A stretch of DNA of 9,944 nt from an uncultured Clostridia bacterium (GCA_944382025.1 CALWMQ010000096.1:1-9944), one strand, 5' to 3'; positions 1 through 8,032 are shown, numbered from the stretch's first letter. Notes: generated from the sequence alone by a model not told the origin. Numbers and translations are program-made.

Positions 1-3000
1 CTGCCATTTGGAGGAATAAACCTCATACGATTTACCCTGCCATTTCGGTCCGCCATTGGCATATCGTATGCAAATGGTGATGCCGAACCGGGTATTCTCT
101 TTCTTTATCGCGTTGCCCTTCCCCCAAAGGCTGGCCACATAGGTATCTGTCTGCTGTGCGTCCGGACCCAGGGCTATCTTCTGCACCAATCCTGTTTGCT
201 TATCAGGAGCCCCGTCCATCCATATTCCACAGCTCCCGTCTTTTGTATCGTATGTACGCACCACCTGGTCGCTGCTGTCCAAGATTTCCCATGGGCTAAA
301 GGCATCCCGTTCAAACCCGCCGTTTTCCAGCAGGTTATACAGGTTAGCGGTGTCTCCCACCTCCACCTGCAGATCATCGATCCACAAGTCACCTACCGTG
401 GCGTCCCGGTAACCCATAAAGACCCGCAGACGTTCTCCTTCATTTACCTGAATCGAACAGGTAACCCGTACCCATTCTTCCACACCCGTGGACGCAACCG
501 CGGGAGCTTCCGCACGCCGTACCGTCTTGTCACTGCTGATATTCACCACTTCCAGGGTCAAAGCAGCTCCCGACCCATTGGTCAGCGTTTCCCCCTCTGT
601 GTGGAAATACACCGAAGCCGTATACACCCCCGGTTCCAGCCCTTCATAATCCTGATTCTTCCACAGTATTCCCGGATTCGAACTGGTCTGGGACAGTTTC
701 ACGGATCCACTGGTGATATATCCCTTGGAACTGTCGTACACTGTTGTCTGGCTCTGCCCGCTTTTACTAATGAAGGTATTGTAGCCGTTGGCATTCTTCT
801 GAAATCCCGGGTTTGTAGCCAGATTGATGGTGGATTTGTTGGAAGCGCCTGACTCCTGCAGTCGGTTCGGCGGTAATTCAATACCCTGCCCTCCTGTGGA
901 CGGTTCATTCATTTTGATATGAGTCCCGCCGAAAACTTCACTGCCGTCGGCGGTTTCGGTGGAGGTACTCACCGTCTGGCCGAAGTTGTTAAAAATATAC
1001 GTATCCACCAGATCATCGCCATTGCCGTATACATCATCGGAACCCGCTGATCGGAAGACCGTGGTGTTGTAGTCCGGATAGCTAATGCCCATTTTCTGGC
1101 CTGTTGTGCCGTTTTGACCGTATTCCTGTACTTGGGTTACCCGGCCTTTGCCATCGTAGGAATACACCATTTTGCCGCCGTAGACGCTGTCTGAGGTATA
1201 TTGGTTATACACCGTGGTAAGCCGGTTCTGGCTGTCATAAGCGTATTTTGTTTTTGTGCCGTCAGGATAGGTGATCATGGTCAGCAGCCGGTTAAGTCCG
1301 CTGCTTTTGTTATAACTATAGGTCGTTACCCTGCCGCTCTCATCGGTCACATTGGTCAGGTAACCATCCGTATCAATGGACATAAAGATGCTGTGACCGG
1401 CACCGTCCTCCGCTTGCTCGATATGGCTGATTCCATGGTGTGTGTTATGCCAATAGGTTATGGTATCATCCGACGTACGCACACAACGGACTAAATAACC
1501 ATTAGGATCAAACGCCATGTAAGATTTATCCTTGAGAATCAATTTGGGGCCATCCAGCCATCCTCCTGTCTCGGATACCACCATATCCAAGCCGTCCTCA
1601 TCTACAATCTCCTCTTGGTCATTCAAATAAAAGTAATGTTCTGTACCGTCCGCGTCAGTATAGATATACCTATAGCCAACATCATACAGGTCTTTCATGT
1701 CCCCGGTACTTGGGATTTTACACAGCTTCTGCTGAATGTTCAGCTTCCATCCCATGCCGGTCCGGGGATAGGCACCGGCATACGTGCTGCCGTTCCAATA
1801 TTCCTCCCCCGCCTGCAAAGTATTGTAGATATGGCTCACTGACACAGGCATCACATTGCCGGAGGTTGCACCATCCACATGTTCAAACACCAGCCGCCCG
1901 GAATAATCATTGATCATACCGGTCCCTCCACGACCCGCGCTCTGGTCATGATGGCTCCAGTAGCCTTCCACGCCTTTGGTGTCTCGGTACGAAATAATAA
2001 AACAAGGCACCTTATTGTAATAATCACCGTCGCTTTTGATGGAATAGTCGCTGGAATACAGACACACGCTTCCATCTGTACCTGGCGCTACCCGCAGCAG
2101 AACACCATAGTTGGCTCCACCATTATGCCAATACTGTACCGCCTTGGTGATATCAAACTCCACCGGTCGGAAATTCCATGCCGCATCTTCTGTTGTAATG
2201 ACATAATCTAATGCTGTCGAATCGTAGCTGGGCATGGTATACGTGACCGGACTGCTGGTATGGGGAACCGACTCCAACAAAGCGTTTTCCTTGACCCAAT
2301 CAGAGGTAATTCGATGAAGATTTATCTGTGCCCCTACTGTATTGTTAACAGGGTGAGGCCTGCCGCGATACCGTAAAATCAGTTTGGCGTCTACAATCCG
2401 CCCCTGAGGAAGCTCCTCATCCAGATAAATCACCGTGGCCAATTCCGCTGTAGAATACTGGCCCAGGCGCAGATATCCATGGCCTTCATTATCTAGTTGA
2501 TTCCGGGTAGAGGTACTCATTTGTCCCAAAGAACCATAGGTATCCTTTGTGGTATAAATATTTCCCGTGGAAATGGTTGGATCTACCGTAACAGGATATT
2601 TCCTGGTTTCATCCTCCAGCCATGCCCTGCTGGGGATGAGGGTATAAATAACGCCGCCGTCCGCCGGTTTCAGCGTCACCGCAACCTCTCTGCTGTATGC
2701 TCCGGCGGCATCGAACATATATGGAGCTGCAATGTTGTACACCACTGTGTCCCCGTCTCTCAGTTCTACAGAGCCATCCTCCAACAGTATTGGTGTCAGG
2801 CTGCCGGTGTCGATAAAAAAGGAAAAGCTCTTCGGTTCCGGCACACTGTCCAGAATCAGACTTTCCTTCAGAGTCTTGCCCTGAAGGTCATATGTAACGT
2901 CCACACCAGGCAGCAGCCCCTCATAGCTGGCACGGGAAGACAACTTCTTCAAGGTTTGCCGCTCCTCATTGATCTGTTCGATCAATTCCGCACGGGCTTC

Positions 3001-3639
3001 CGCCGCCTCTTTAGTAGCCATGCCCGAAGTACTCAGCAGCGGTGCGTTAGCTTCTGCTGCCTCAGCGCTATAGCCCTGAGTGTCCTCCAGTTCCTGCACC
3101 TGTTCCAGCAAAGCAGGCAGCCGGCTGGCCTCTGGCTGGGTCAATTGGGCCTGTACAGCCAGGCTCCCCTCCAGCCGGAAACTGATATTGTGCCCTTCAT
3201 AGGACAGGCGCACGGGTGACCCGGCCGACATCCAAGTAGGCATGGATACCTGAAAATCATTGTCTTTGTTCTGAGCGTATCCGGACTCGTTGGAAACCAG
3301 GGTATTGTCGATATCCTTCCATTCCCCGTCCTCTTCATAGTGGACAGGTTCGTTGTAGTATACCGCTGTATAGGCCCCGTCTGAACGCAGAAAATGCTTG
3401 ACATTTTCCTGCCGCCGTCCCGGGTCCTCGCCCAGTAGAACCGGCTCAGTTTCTGCGCTGAATGCCTGGCGTATATCTTGTCCCAGCGGTTGCCGCTCCT
3501 CCGGCGAGAGGAGCCCTTCCTCAGCCAAAGGCTGGTTAGCCAATACCAGCGTCCCCTCCGCCAGAGCACCCATTGGCATCTGTATCAGCAGCACCGCGCT
3601 GCAGACCGTGGCAACCATTTTACATATCCGCTTTTTCAT
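1..3639 (-). CDS. Giant secreted DNRLRE / YD-repeat (RHS-like) protein, N-terminal 1213 residues, continues past the left edge
   Basis: The frame is open without a stop from the ATG at 3639 to position 1. The start is supported by a GGAGGG Shine-Dalgarno 6 bases upstream and by a clear signal peptide: MKKR, a hydrophobic stretch, and a likely cut after ALA at residue 27. In order I see: a segment around 90-112 with EPVHYEEDGEWKDIDNTL, typical of the front of such proteins; helical, charged, coiled-coil-like stretches at about 174-188 and 210-241; a DNRLRE-like domain after the VDP at 352-354 to about 552; a YWSHHDQ segment near 558; YD repeats (YSYN at 774, YAYDSQNRL at 799-807, YSYDGKGRV at 826); and two carbohydrate-binding-like modules starting with NPGF near 939 and ENGGFE near 1102. 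The protein is probably exported and displayed on or released from the cell. Many relatives end in an RHS core followed by a variable toxin or a peptidase-processed tip, but that end is outside the window, so function stays open. The family call is firm; the substrate and role are not. Confidence 0.88.
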   Translation of the reverse strand, partial: MKKRICKMVATVCSAVLLIQMPMGALAEGTLVLANQPLAEEGLLSPEERQPLGQDIRQAFSAETEPVLLGEDPGRRQENVKHFLRSDGAYTAVYYNEPVHYEEDGEWKDIDNTLVSNESGYAQNKDNDFQVSMPTWMSAGSPVRLSYEGHNISFRLEGSLAVQAQLTQPEASRLPALLEQVQELEDTQGYSAEAAEANAPLLSTSGMATKEAAEARAELIEQINEERQTLKKLSSRASYEGLLPGVDVTYDLQGKTLKESLILDSVPEPKSFSFFIDTGSLTPILLEDGSVELRDGDTVVYNIAAPYMFDAAGAYSREVAVTLKPADGGVIYTLIPSRAWLEDETRKYPVTVDPTISTGNIYTTKDTYGSLGQMSTSTRNQLDNEGHGYLRLGQYSTAELATVIYLDEELPQGRIVDAKLILRYRGRPHPVNNTVGAQINLHRITSDWVKENALLESVPHTSSPVTYTMPSYDSTALDYVITTEDAAWNFRPVEFDITKAVQYWHNGGANYGVLLRVAPGTDGSVCLYSSDYSIKSDGDYYNKVPCFIISYRDTKGVEGYWSHHDQSAGRGGTGMINDYSGRLVFEHVDGATSGNVMPVSVSHIYNTLQAGEEYWNGSTYAGAYPRTGMGWKLNIQQKLCKIPSTGDMKDLYDVGYRYIYTDADGTEHYFYLNDQEEIVDEDGLDMVVSETGGWLDGPKLILKDKSYMAFDPNGYLVRCVRTSDDTITYWHNTHHGISHIEQAEDGAGHSIFMSIDTDGYLTNVTDESGRVTTYSYNKSSGLNRLLTMITYPDGTKTKYAYDSQNRLTTVYNQYTSDSVYGGKMVYSYDGKGRVTQVQEYGQNGTTGQKMGISYPDYNTTVFRSAGSDDVYGNGDDLVDTYIFNNFGQTVSTSTETADGSEVFGGTHIKMNEPSTGGQGIELPPNRLQESGASNKSTINLATNPGFQKNANGYNTFISKSGQSQTTVYDSSKGYITSGSVKLSQTSSNPGILWKNQDYEGLEPGVYTASVYFHTEGETLTNGSGAALTLEVVNISSDKTVRRAEAPAVASTGVEEWVRVTCSIQVNEGERLRVFMGYRDATVGDLWIDDLQVEVGDTANLYNLLENGGFERDAFSPWEILDSSDQVVRTYDTKDGSCGIWMDGAPDKQTGLVQKIALGPDAQQTDTYVASLWGKGNAIKKENTRFGITICIRYANGGPKWQGKSYEVYSSKWQ

Positions 3640-3776
3640 ATTCTACCCTCCATTTTATTATAATATTCCTATAATTGAATTATATATTATAAAAACTATT
3701 ATTAATAGAGCACTAATATATAAAGTAAAACGGAGAAATATGTGAATAAATTACACATTATTATCAAAGTTGCTGA
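3640..3776 (-). promoter_or_regulatory. AT-rich leader and probable promoter region of the giant YD-repeat gene
   Basis: This stretch is far richer in A and T than the GC-rich surroundings, with several overlapping TATAAT-like and TATATT-like hexamers on the minus strand. It ends with the GGAGGG ribosome binding site of the giant secreted protein (3646-3651). So many -10-like boxes are present that no single promoter can be chosen by eye. The base composition could also mark a junction where the giant gene entered the locus. Confidence 0.45.
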
Positions 3777-4019
3777 CATCAAACCAATAGAGACCAATTT
3801 ACCTATATGCCTCTTATTACGGCGGGAGTACACTTGGCGTTTGCTTTCCCGCTGATCAGGAAACTGCTGCTACTGCTTGGGTTAAACAATCTTTCCCTGT
3901 TGATCCTTACAACCGTGATCTGCTATCTGACTTTTGCCCTTTTCTACCTTGCTGTATACCGGGCGACTTCCCATTCGTATTTTTCCATTGTCAGCGGTAT
4001 GCGCAGGGGCAACGAGTAA
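3777..4019 (+). pseudogene. C-terminal remnant of an FtsX/BceB-like ABC transporter permease
   Basis: An 80-codon open stretch follows the stop at 3774-3776. It reads PLITAGVHLAFAFP, then RKLLLLLGLNN, a hydrophobic helix ending in FALFYLAVY, and a tail with SYFSIVSG. This pattern (helix, short loop with L-G-L, last helix, VY, YY.IV tail) is what I recognise as the extreme C-terminus of Firmicute FtsX-family permeases of antimicrobial-peptide ABC exporters, which are normally about 600 or more residues long. The rest of the permease is missing: upstream is AT-rich non-coding DNA and the oppositely oriented giant gene. The ATG at 3807 has no Shine-Dalgarno. I infer a dead 3' fragment left by deletion or insertion. 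A two-helix small membrane protein is a less likely reading. Confidence 0.6.
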
Positions 4020-4124
4020 GGCCCTCCATGGTCTTCACGTTTCCGGCAGCAACGGCACACAAGCACACCTGCTGCCCTGTTCTGTGATGACTGGCTGAGA
4101 GAGCGCATAAACAGATCTTTAAAA

Positions 4125-4168
4125 TATTAGGCGGCCCGGCATGGTTCGTCAGGCCGGGCCGCCTAATA
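4125..4168. terminator. Strong hairpin, 16-bp stem, probable intrinsic terminator
   Basis: Arms 4125-4140 and 4153-4168 are perfectly complementary around a 12-base loop, with a GGCGGCCCGGC core. On the minus strand the stem is followed by a short T-rich tract (TATTTT overlapping the stem base); on the plus strand the flank is A-rich. It lies about 105 bases after the permease remnant, so it may once have ended that transcript. Direction is uncertain. Confidence 0.55.
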
Positions 4169-4279
4169 GAAAGGATCCCACCGCCTATGCCTCGGGCCGT
4201 GAAGCGGTAACCGGATGTCAAAAATCCCCCTCCGGCACAGCCGCTGCAAGAAGGCTGTCACCAGTTCACAATATCCCAA

Positions 4280-4304
4280 CGCTGTCTGGGGAAACAGCGG
4301 TTTT
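4280..4304 (+). terminator. Weak hairpin followed by four T
   Basis: CGCTGT (4280-4285) pairs with ACAGCG (4294-4299) over an 8-base loop, then G and TTTT. It is short, with only six pairs, and lies in the gene-free stretch 4020-4397 before the small membrane protein. It may be an old terminator or a chance hairpin. Apart from this and the hairpin at 4125-4168, I see nothing else supportable in that stretch. Confidence 0.25.
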
Positions 4305-4397
4305 CGTGTAACGGTCTCTTTGATTGTCCCTCGCACAGGCAAGAAAGTTATAACATGTTTTAGCCGCTGCGGCGACGTGGAAAAATAGGAGTGCAAA

Positions 4398-4631
4398 ATG
4401 AACAGGCATATTCGCAAAAGGCACCGTACTATACGGGACAACTTTAAGGCAGACACCATGCCGCCAAGGCGGGTTATCAGCAAATACGCAAGCCGCGTCA
4501 TTTTTGGGTGCAGTATGGGGATTATCGGACTGCTGGTAATCCCCGCGGGACTCCTCTTCCTGTCCATTGGCGGCATCTGGAAAGCTGTGGATTGGATTAC
4601 CGTCAAACTGGATCCGGACGACGGCCAATAA
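4398..4631 (+). CDS. Small single-helix membrane protein, 77 residues, function unknown
   Basis: The ATG at 4398 follows AGGAG with a spacing of 7 bases, which supports a real gene despite its size. The protein has a strongly basic N-terminus (RHIRKRHR at residues 3-10), one long hydrophobic segment at about 33-60 rich in G, I, L and V, and a short acidic tail ending in DPDDGQ. By the positive-inside rule the N-terminus should be in the cytoplasm. I do not recognise the family. A possible TATAAC -10 box lies at 4349-4354, but the nearest -35 (TTGTCC at 4324) is poorly spaced at 19 bases. The gene stands alone between two hairpins, and the strong one at 4824-4851 could end its transcript. Minus-strand frames across it lack a good ribosome binding site and look like shadows. 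Confidence 0.6.
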   Translation: MNRHIRKRHRTIRDNFKADTMPPRRVISKYASRVIFGCSMGIIGLLVIPAGLLFLSIGGIWKAVDWITVKLDPDDGQ

Positions 4632-4823
4632 ATGACAGGAAACCGCCAAACAGCCTATTGGGCTCCCCCGCAGCCCTCTCCAGGAAACAGAGCGGGCGCT
4701 GGCGTTTATACAGCATCCCCCTTTATGCCCTTACCTGACGCATACCGGCGGAAATCCACGGACAACCAAGGCAAGACCAGGATTTCCCAAAACGCCGGTC
4801 AATGGGGCACGGACATAAACACT

Positions 4824-4851
4824 CAGGCCCGGCCATATTTGGCCGGGCCTG
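4824..4851. terminator. Bidirectional intrinsic terminator between the small membrane-protein gene and radA
   Basis: An 11-bp perfect GC-rich stem (4824-4834 with 4841-4851) encloses a 6-base AT loop. It lies between converging genes: 192 bases after the small membrane-protein gene on the plus strand and 66 bases after the radA stop on the minus strand. The T tract is short on both sides (GTTTCC on plus, TGTTTATG on minus). The 4632-4823 stretch before it shows no gene. Confidence 0.65.
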
Positions 4852-4917
4852 TTTCCTATGGACGGATATACCTTCCTGCGTCCTCTGAAAGGAGCCGGAA
4901 ACCCGTCTTTCATACTG

Positions 4918-6276
4918 TTATAATTGCTCATAAGCGTCCCGAACCGTTTTTACGCCGATCACCTGGATATCAGACCGGGGGGATACCCCTTTCAGATTAT
5001 GGTAAGGCACCAATATTTTGGTGAATCCCAGCCGGGCGGCTTCCCCAATACGGGCTTCCGCATTGGACACGGAACGGATCTCGCCAGCCAATCCAACCTC
5101 GCCAAAGGCTACAATCCCCTCATCCACCGGCTTGTCCTTGAGGCTGGAAACCAGGGCCAGGGCGACCGGAAGGTCAGCCGCGGGCTCATCCAGCCGGAGC
5201 CCGCCTACTACGTTCAGATAGGCGTCCAGATTGGAGAAAAAATAGCCTGCCCGCTTTTCCAGCACTGCCAACAAAAGAGCCAGCCGGTTGTTCTCAAAGC
5301 CCGTAGACATCCGTCGGGGATTTCCAAAGCTGGTAGGCGACACTAATCCCTGTACCTCTGCCAGTAACGGCCGAGATCCCTCCATACAGCAGGCCACGCA
5401 GGTGCCGCTGACGTTAACCGGGCGGCCGGACAACAACATCATAGAGGGGTTCTCCACCTCGTAAAGCCCTTTGTCCCGCATCTCAAAAACCCCGATCTCA
5501 TTCGTGGATCCGTAACGGTTCTTGACGCAGCGGAGCATCCGGTAACTGGTATGGGCATCCCCCTCAAAATACAGCACGCAGTCCACAATATGCTCCATCA
5601 CCTTAGGGCCGGCAATCGCCCCATCTTTGTTCACATGGCCTACCACGAATACCGGGGTATCCACCCCCTTGGCGGCCCGCATGATAGCGGCGGTACATTC
5701 CCTCACCTGGGTCACACTTCCCGGAGATGAGGCTACGGACGCCAAATTCATGGTCTGGATGGAGTCGATAATCAGCAAGTCCGGCTTCTCCGCGTACAAC
5801 GCTTCAATAATGGTATCCACGTCTGTCTCGCACAGCACATATAACCGGTCGCTGCATACCCCCAGCCGGTCGGCCCGAAGCTTGATCTGCCGCTGGGATT
5901 CCTCGCCGGACACATACAGGATCTTCAGCCGTTCCCCTAAATGCTGGCAGATCTGGAGCAGCAGGGTGGATTTGCCGATGCCCGGGTCTCCGCCTATAAG
6001 CATCAGCCCTCCCCGGACAATACCTCCTCCCAGCACCCGGTCCAGTTCCCGCAGCCCGGTCTTGTACCGTTCTTCCCCCTCCGGATTGATCTCCCCGATT
6101 TTCTGCGCCCGGCCCCCTGCTCCATGAGCCGCGGCAGGCATAACGGCCTTTACCGGGGAACGGATTTCCTCATTCATCGTATTCCATTCCCCGCAGGATG
6201 GGCAGCGTCCTACCCATTTAAGGGATTCCGCACCACAGCTGGCACACACATAAACCGTCTTGGATTTCGACGCCAT
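4918..6276 (-). CDS. radA: DNA repair protein RadA (Sms)
   Basis: A 452-residue protein of the usual RadA length with every family segment. A four-cysteine zinc finger is at C11, C14, C25 and C28. A RecA-like ATPase core has Walker A GGDPGIGKST at 95-104 and Walker B LLIID at 167-171. The RadA signature KNRYG is at 252-256, where most relatives have KNRFG. A Lon-like C-terminal domain runs from about 340 to the end, with DEPAADL at 363-369 in place of a catalytic serine, as is normal for RadA. RadA is a branch-migration helicase acting with RecA in recombinational repair and in natural transformation. The start is the ATG at 6276, with AGGGA 7 bases upstream. It is the last gene of a minus-strand cluster, 117 bases after the amidase gene. 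No promoter is evident in that gap, so it is probably co-transcribed. Confidence 0.97.
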   Translation of the reverse strand: MASKSKTVYVCASCGAESLKWVGRCPSCGEWNTMNEEIRSPVKAVMPAAAHGAGGRAQKIGEINPEGEERYKTGLRELDRVLGGGIVRGGLMLIGGDPGIGKSTLLLQICQHLGERLKILYVSGEESQRQIKLRADRLGVCSDRLYVLCETDVDTIIEALYAEKPDLLIIDSIQTMNLASVASSPGSVTQVRECTAAIMRAAKGVDTPVFVVGHVNKDGAIAGPKVMEHIVDCVLYFEGDAHTSYRMLRCVKNRYGSTNEIGVFEMRDKGLYEVENPSMMLLSGRPVNVSGTCVACCMEGSRPLLAEVQGLVSPTSFGNPRRMSTGFENNRLALLLAVLEKRAGYFFSNLDAYLNVVGGLRLDEPAADLPVALALVSSLKDKPVDEGIVAFGEVGLAGEIRSVSNAEARIGEAARLGFTKILVPYHNLKGVSPRSDIQVIGVKTVRDAYEQL

Positions 6277-6393
6277 TTGGCATCCCTGCTTTCTTTACAC
6301 GTCTTTTTGATGCGGCGGATCTCTACCCGGATGGTACCGCGGGGACTTTCCGCCGGTTTCAGGTTATGCCACGCCTGGCTGGCGGGCTGCCCT

Positions 6394-7137
6394 TCATGGA
6401 TCATACTGAATCACGCTGCACGCTACTGTCAACGCCAATTTTTCTTGGTACACCGGGTCTTTTAACTGTTCCAATTCCTCCTCATTGGACAAAAAACCGC
6501 ATTCCACCAAGGCAATAGGTTTGGTAGCCTTATGGAGCAGATAGATATTACTGTCTCCTTTTTTCAGTTCCCGCTTATTCTCCGGCTGCAGCTGCGCCAC
6601 CACATTAGCACGGATTTGCTCCGCCAATTCCCTGGACGCTTCATTGTTGCCGGAATAAAAAACCTGGGTGCCGAAATAACGGGACTGAGGAAATTTATTC
6701 TGATGGATACTGACAGTCAGGTCCGCCTGCTCCACCATGGCCAGCCGGTTTTTTGTATCGCTGACCTTCCGTTCCCGCATGGTGCTGCCCACCGCGTTGA
6801 CCATGTCATCCGTGCTGCGGGTCATACTCACCTCAAAGCCCATCACCCGCAGCATATCCGCCACATGCAAAGAAATAACCAGATTGATATCCTTTTCCTG
6901 TGTCCCGTCAGGGGCTACCGCTCCTCCGTCCGCCCCTCCGTGACCCGGATCCACCAGAATCAAAGGCCCGCTTGGAACAGACACGGCCGGTTTCGCACGA
7001 TCCACCACACCCATGGCTGAAACCAGAACAACCGCACAAAAAACCGCCACAATAGCCAGATCCATCCATGGCAGACGGGCTGCCATCGTTTGTTTTCTTT
7101 CTTCCGGCAGGCTGTGCCGATGATTCTCCTTTTTCAA
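6394..7137 (-). CDS. cwlD: CwlD-like N-acetylmuramoyl-L-alanine amidase (Amidase_3), membrane-anchored
   Basis: Zinc-dependent amidase that cuts the bond between MurNAc and L-alanine in peptidoglycan. In spore formers CwlD helps make muramic-delta-lactam in the spore cortex. Counting from a TTG start at 7137, the protein has 247 residues: a basic N-terminus, one membrane helix at about 26-43, then the Amidase_3 domain. DPGHGG is at 63-68 with zinc ligand H66. Glutamate ligand E81 is in TQEKD. The SIHQN box has ligand H145, and catalytic E212 sits in LVECGFLSN. The start is uncertain. The TTG at 7137 has GGGGTGG 5 bases upstream; alternatives are ATG 7155 (weak AGG), TTG 7176 (no ribosome site) and ATG 7086 (GGAAG too far away). 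All of them keep the anchor and the domain. The assignment to cwlD rather than another Amidase_3 enzyme rests on small size, anchor and lack of extra binding domains. It follows the 263-residue membrane protein by 64 bases. Confidence 0.85.
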   Translation of the reverse strand: MKKENHRHSLPEERKQTMAARLPWMDLAIVAVFCAVVLVSAMGVVDRAKPAVSVPSGPLILVDPGHGGADGGAVAPDGTQEKDINLVISLHVADMLRVMGFEVSMTRSTDDMVNAVGSTMRERKVSDTKNRLAMVEQADLTVSIHQNKFPQSRYFGTQVFYSGNNEASRELAEQIRANVVAQLQPENKRELKKGDSNIYLLHKATKPIALVECGFLSNEEELEQLKDPVYQEKLALTVACSVIQYDP

Positions 7138-7141
7138 AGCA

Positions 7142-7173
7142 ACCACCCCGTTCATACCTATGCACGGGGTGGT
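7142..7173 (-). promoter_or_regulatory. Hairpin between the membrane-protein gene and cwlD: attenuator/terminator or ribosome-site mask
   Basis: A perfect 10-bp stem (ACCACCCCGT with ACGGGGTGGT) encloses a 12-base loop. On the minus strand it begins 28 bases after the stop of the 263-residue membrane protein and is followed by TTGCTTTG. It could be a weak terminator that lowers expression of cwlD and radA. Its second arm also contains the GGGGTGG that would be the ribosome binding site of a TTG start at 7137, so the stem could hide that site. The hairpin is certain; its role is inference. Confidence 0.6.
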
Positions 7174-7201
7174 CAATTATGCCCGGATATAGCGGAAAAC
7201 T

Positions 7202-7993
7202 TTATGACTTCTTTTTATCCTGCTTGGCGTAGGTCAGATGCTCCCAAATAGAATACTGTTTATACCCCAGGTGATAGGCCATCCCACAGATAGCCGGCAG
7301 GGCCGCAACCGGGATAATCAGTACGGCAATCCCCCACCAGGGCACATCCGCTGTGGCAGCCACAGCCTGTGGGCCGGCTACCAGGTTATACAACGGCAGG
7401 AATGGGGTCATGATAAAGCGGGCCAAGTGAATGAAACTGTCCATAAATAGAGACAGCTTGCTGGCCAGCAGCAGGAGATACACCACCATATACGGAACGG
7501 CAGCCATCAGCCCTACCCGGACACCACGCCAGGGATCCGGCTGCATACGGCCAAAATTCACCCGGTTCCGATCCTTATCCCCCTGGAGCCAAAGCATGGA
7601 ATACGGGAAGGCTGTCAGCAGCAGCAACATAATAACCTGACAGAGGATCTCCCGCAGTGCTACTATGCCGCCTGGCATTTCACTCCGGATCTTTTCAGTA
7701 TATTGATACTGAGTGGTTTCCGTTGTATCCCCAGTGGGAGCGGTTGTGGGAGCAGTTGTGGAAGCCGGATCCTCATCCTCCGTATAGACCTCTTCCACCA
7801 CTACCGGATTACTGTTCGCGTCTAATTCATACACCCGGTAACCGATCTCATGGGTACTGATGGATTCCAAAATCACCCATACGCCGAAATACACCATCAG
7901 GCACATCAACGACACCAATACGGTTCGCAAGATGACTCCCAAAGCCATCTTGATATCCACAACATTCTTATTTTCCTGCTTTTTAGCCTCCAT
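7202..7993 (-). CDS. Multi-pass membrane protein with Thr-rich external loop, function unknown
   Basis: A 263-residue protein I do not recognise. Hydrophobic segments lie at about 17-43, 112-136, 158-178 and 219-243, with a weaker one near 192-212. With four helices both ends are cytoplasmic, which fits the lysine-rich N-terminus, the basic loop KDRNR (140-144) and the C-terminal KKKS. The first outside loop (about 44-111) is acidic and then Thr/Pro-rich (TTAPTTAPTGDTTETT at 79-94), like a flexible linker exposed at the surface. The ATG at 7993 has a modest AAAGG/AGGCG site upstream, and a good promoter lies only about 40-70 bases further up. It is the first gene of a cluster with the amidase and radA, so a role in the envelope or in sporulation is a guess from context. 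Confidence 0.8.
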   Translation of the reverse strand: MEAKKQENKNVVDIKMALGVILRTVLVSLMCLMVYFGVWVILESISTHEIGYRVYELDANSNPVVVEEVYTEDEDPASTTAPTTAPTGDTTETTQYQYTEKIRSEMPGGIVALREILCQVIMLLLLTAFPYSMLWLQGDKDRNRVNFGRMQPDPWRGVRVGLMAAVPYMVVYLLLLASKLSLFMDSFIHLARFIMTPFLPLYNLVAGPQAVAATADVPWWGIAVLIIPVAALPAICGMAYHLGYKQYSIWEHLTYAKQDKKKS

Positions 7994-8032
7994 ATGTTCA
8001 AACGCCTGCCTTTCACGGGACTTATAAGACCC

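Noticed and set aside
196..3219. Several plus-strand open frames of 67-240 codons (for example 196-852 and 2497-3219)
   Set aside because: They lie antisense inside the continuous minus-strand giant gene, lack ribosome sites and recognisable domains, and the minus frame has clear domains throughout.
4163..4649. Two overlapping minus-strand frames of 127 and 147 codons
   Set aside because: No ribosome site or familiar motif; they overlap the plus-strand 77-residue gene, which has AGGAG at good spacing.
6210..6404. 64-codon minus frame whose start overlaps the cwlD stop
   Set aside because: It runs into the radA coding region in another frame, has no good Shine-Dalgarno and has a low-complexity basic composition.
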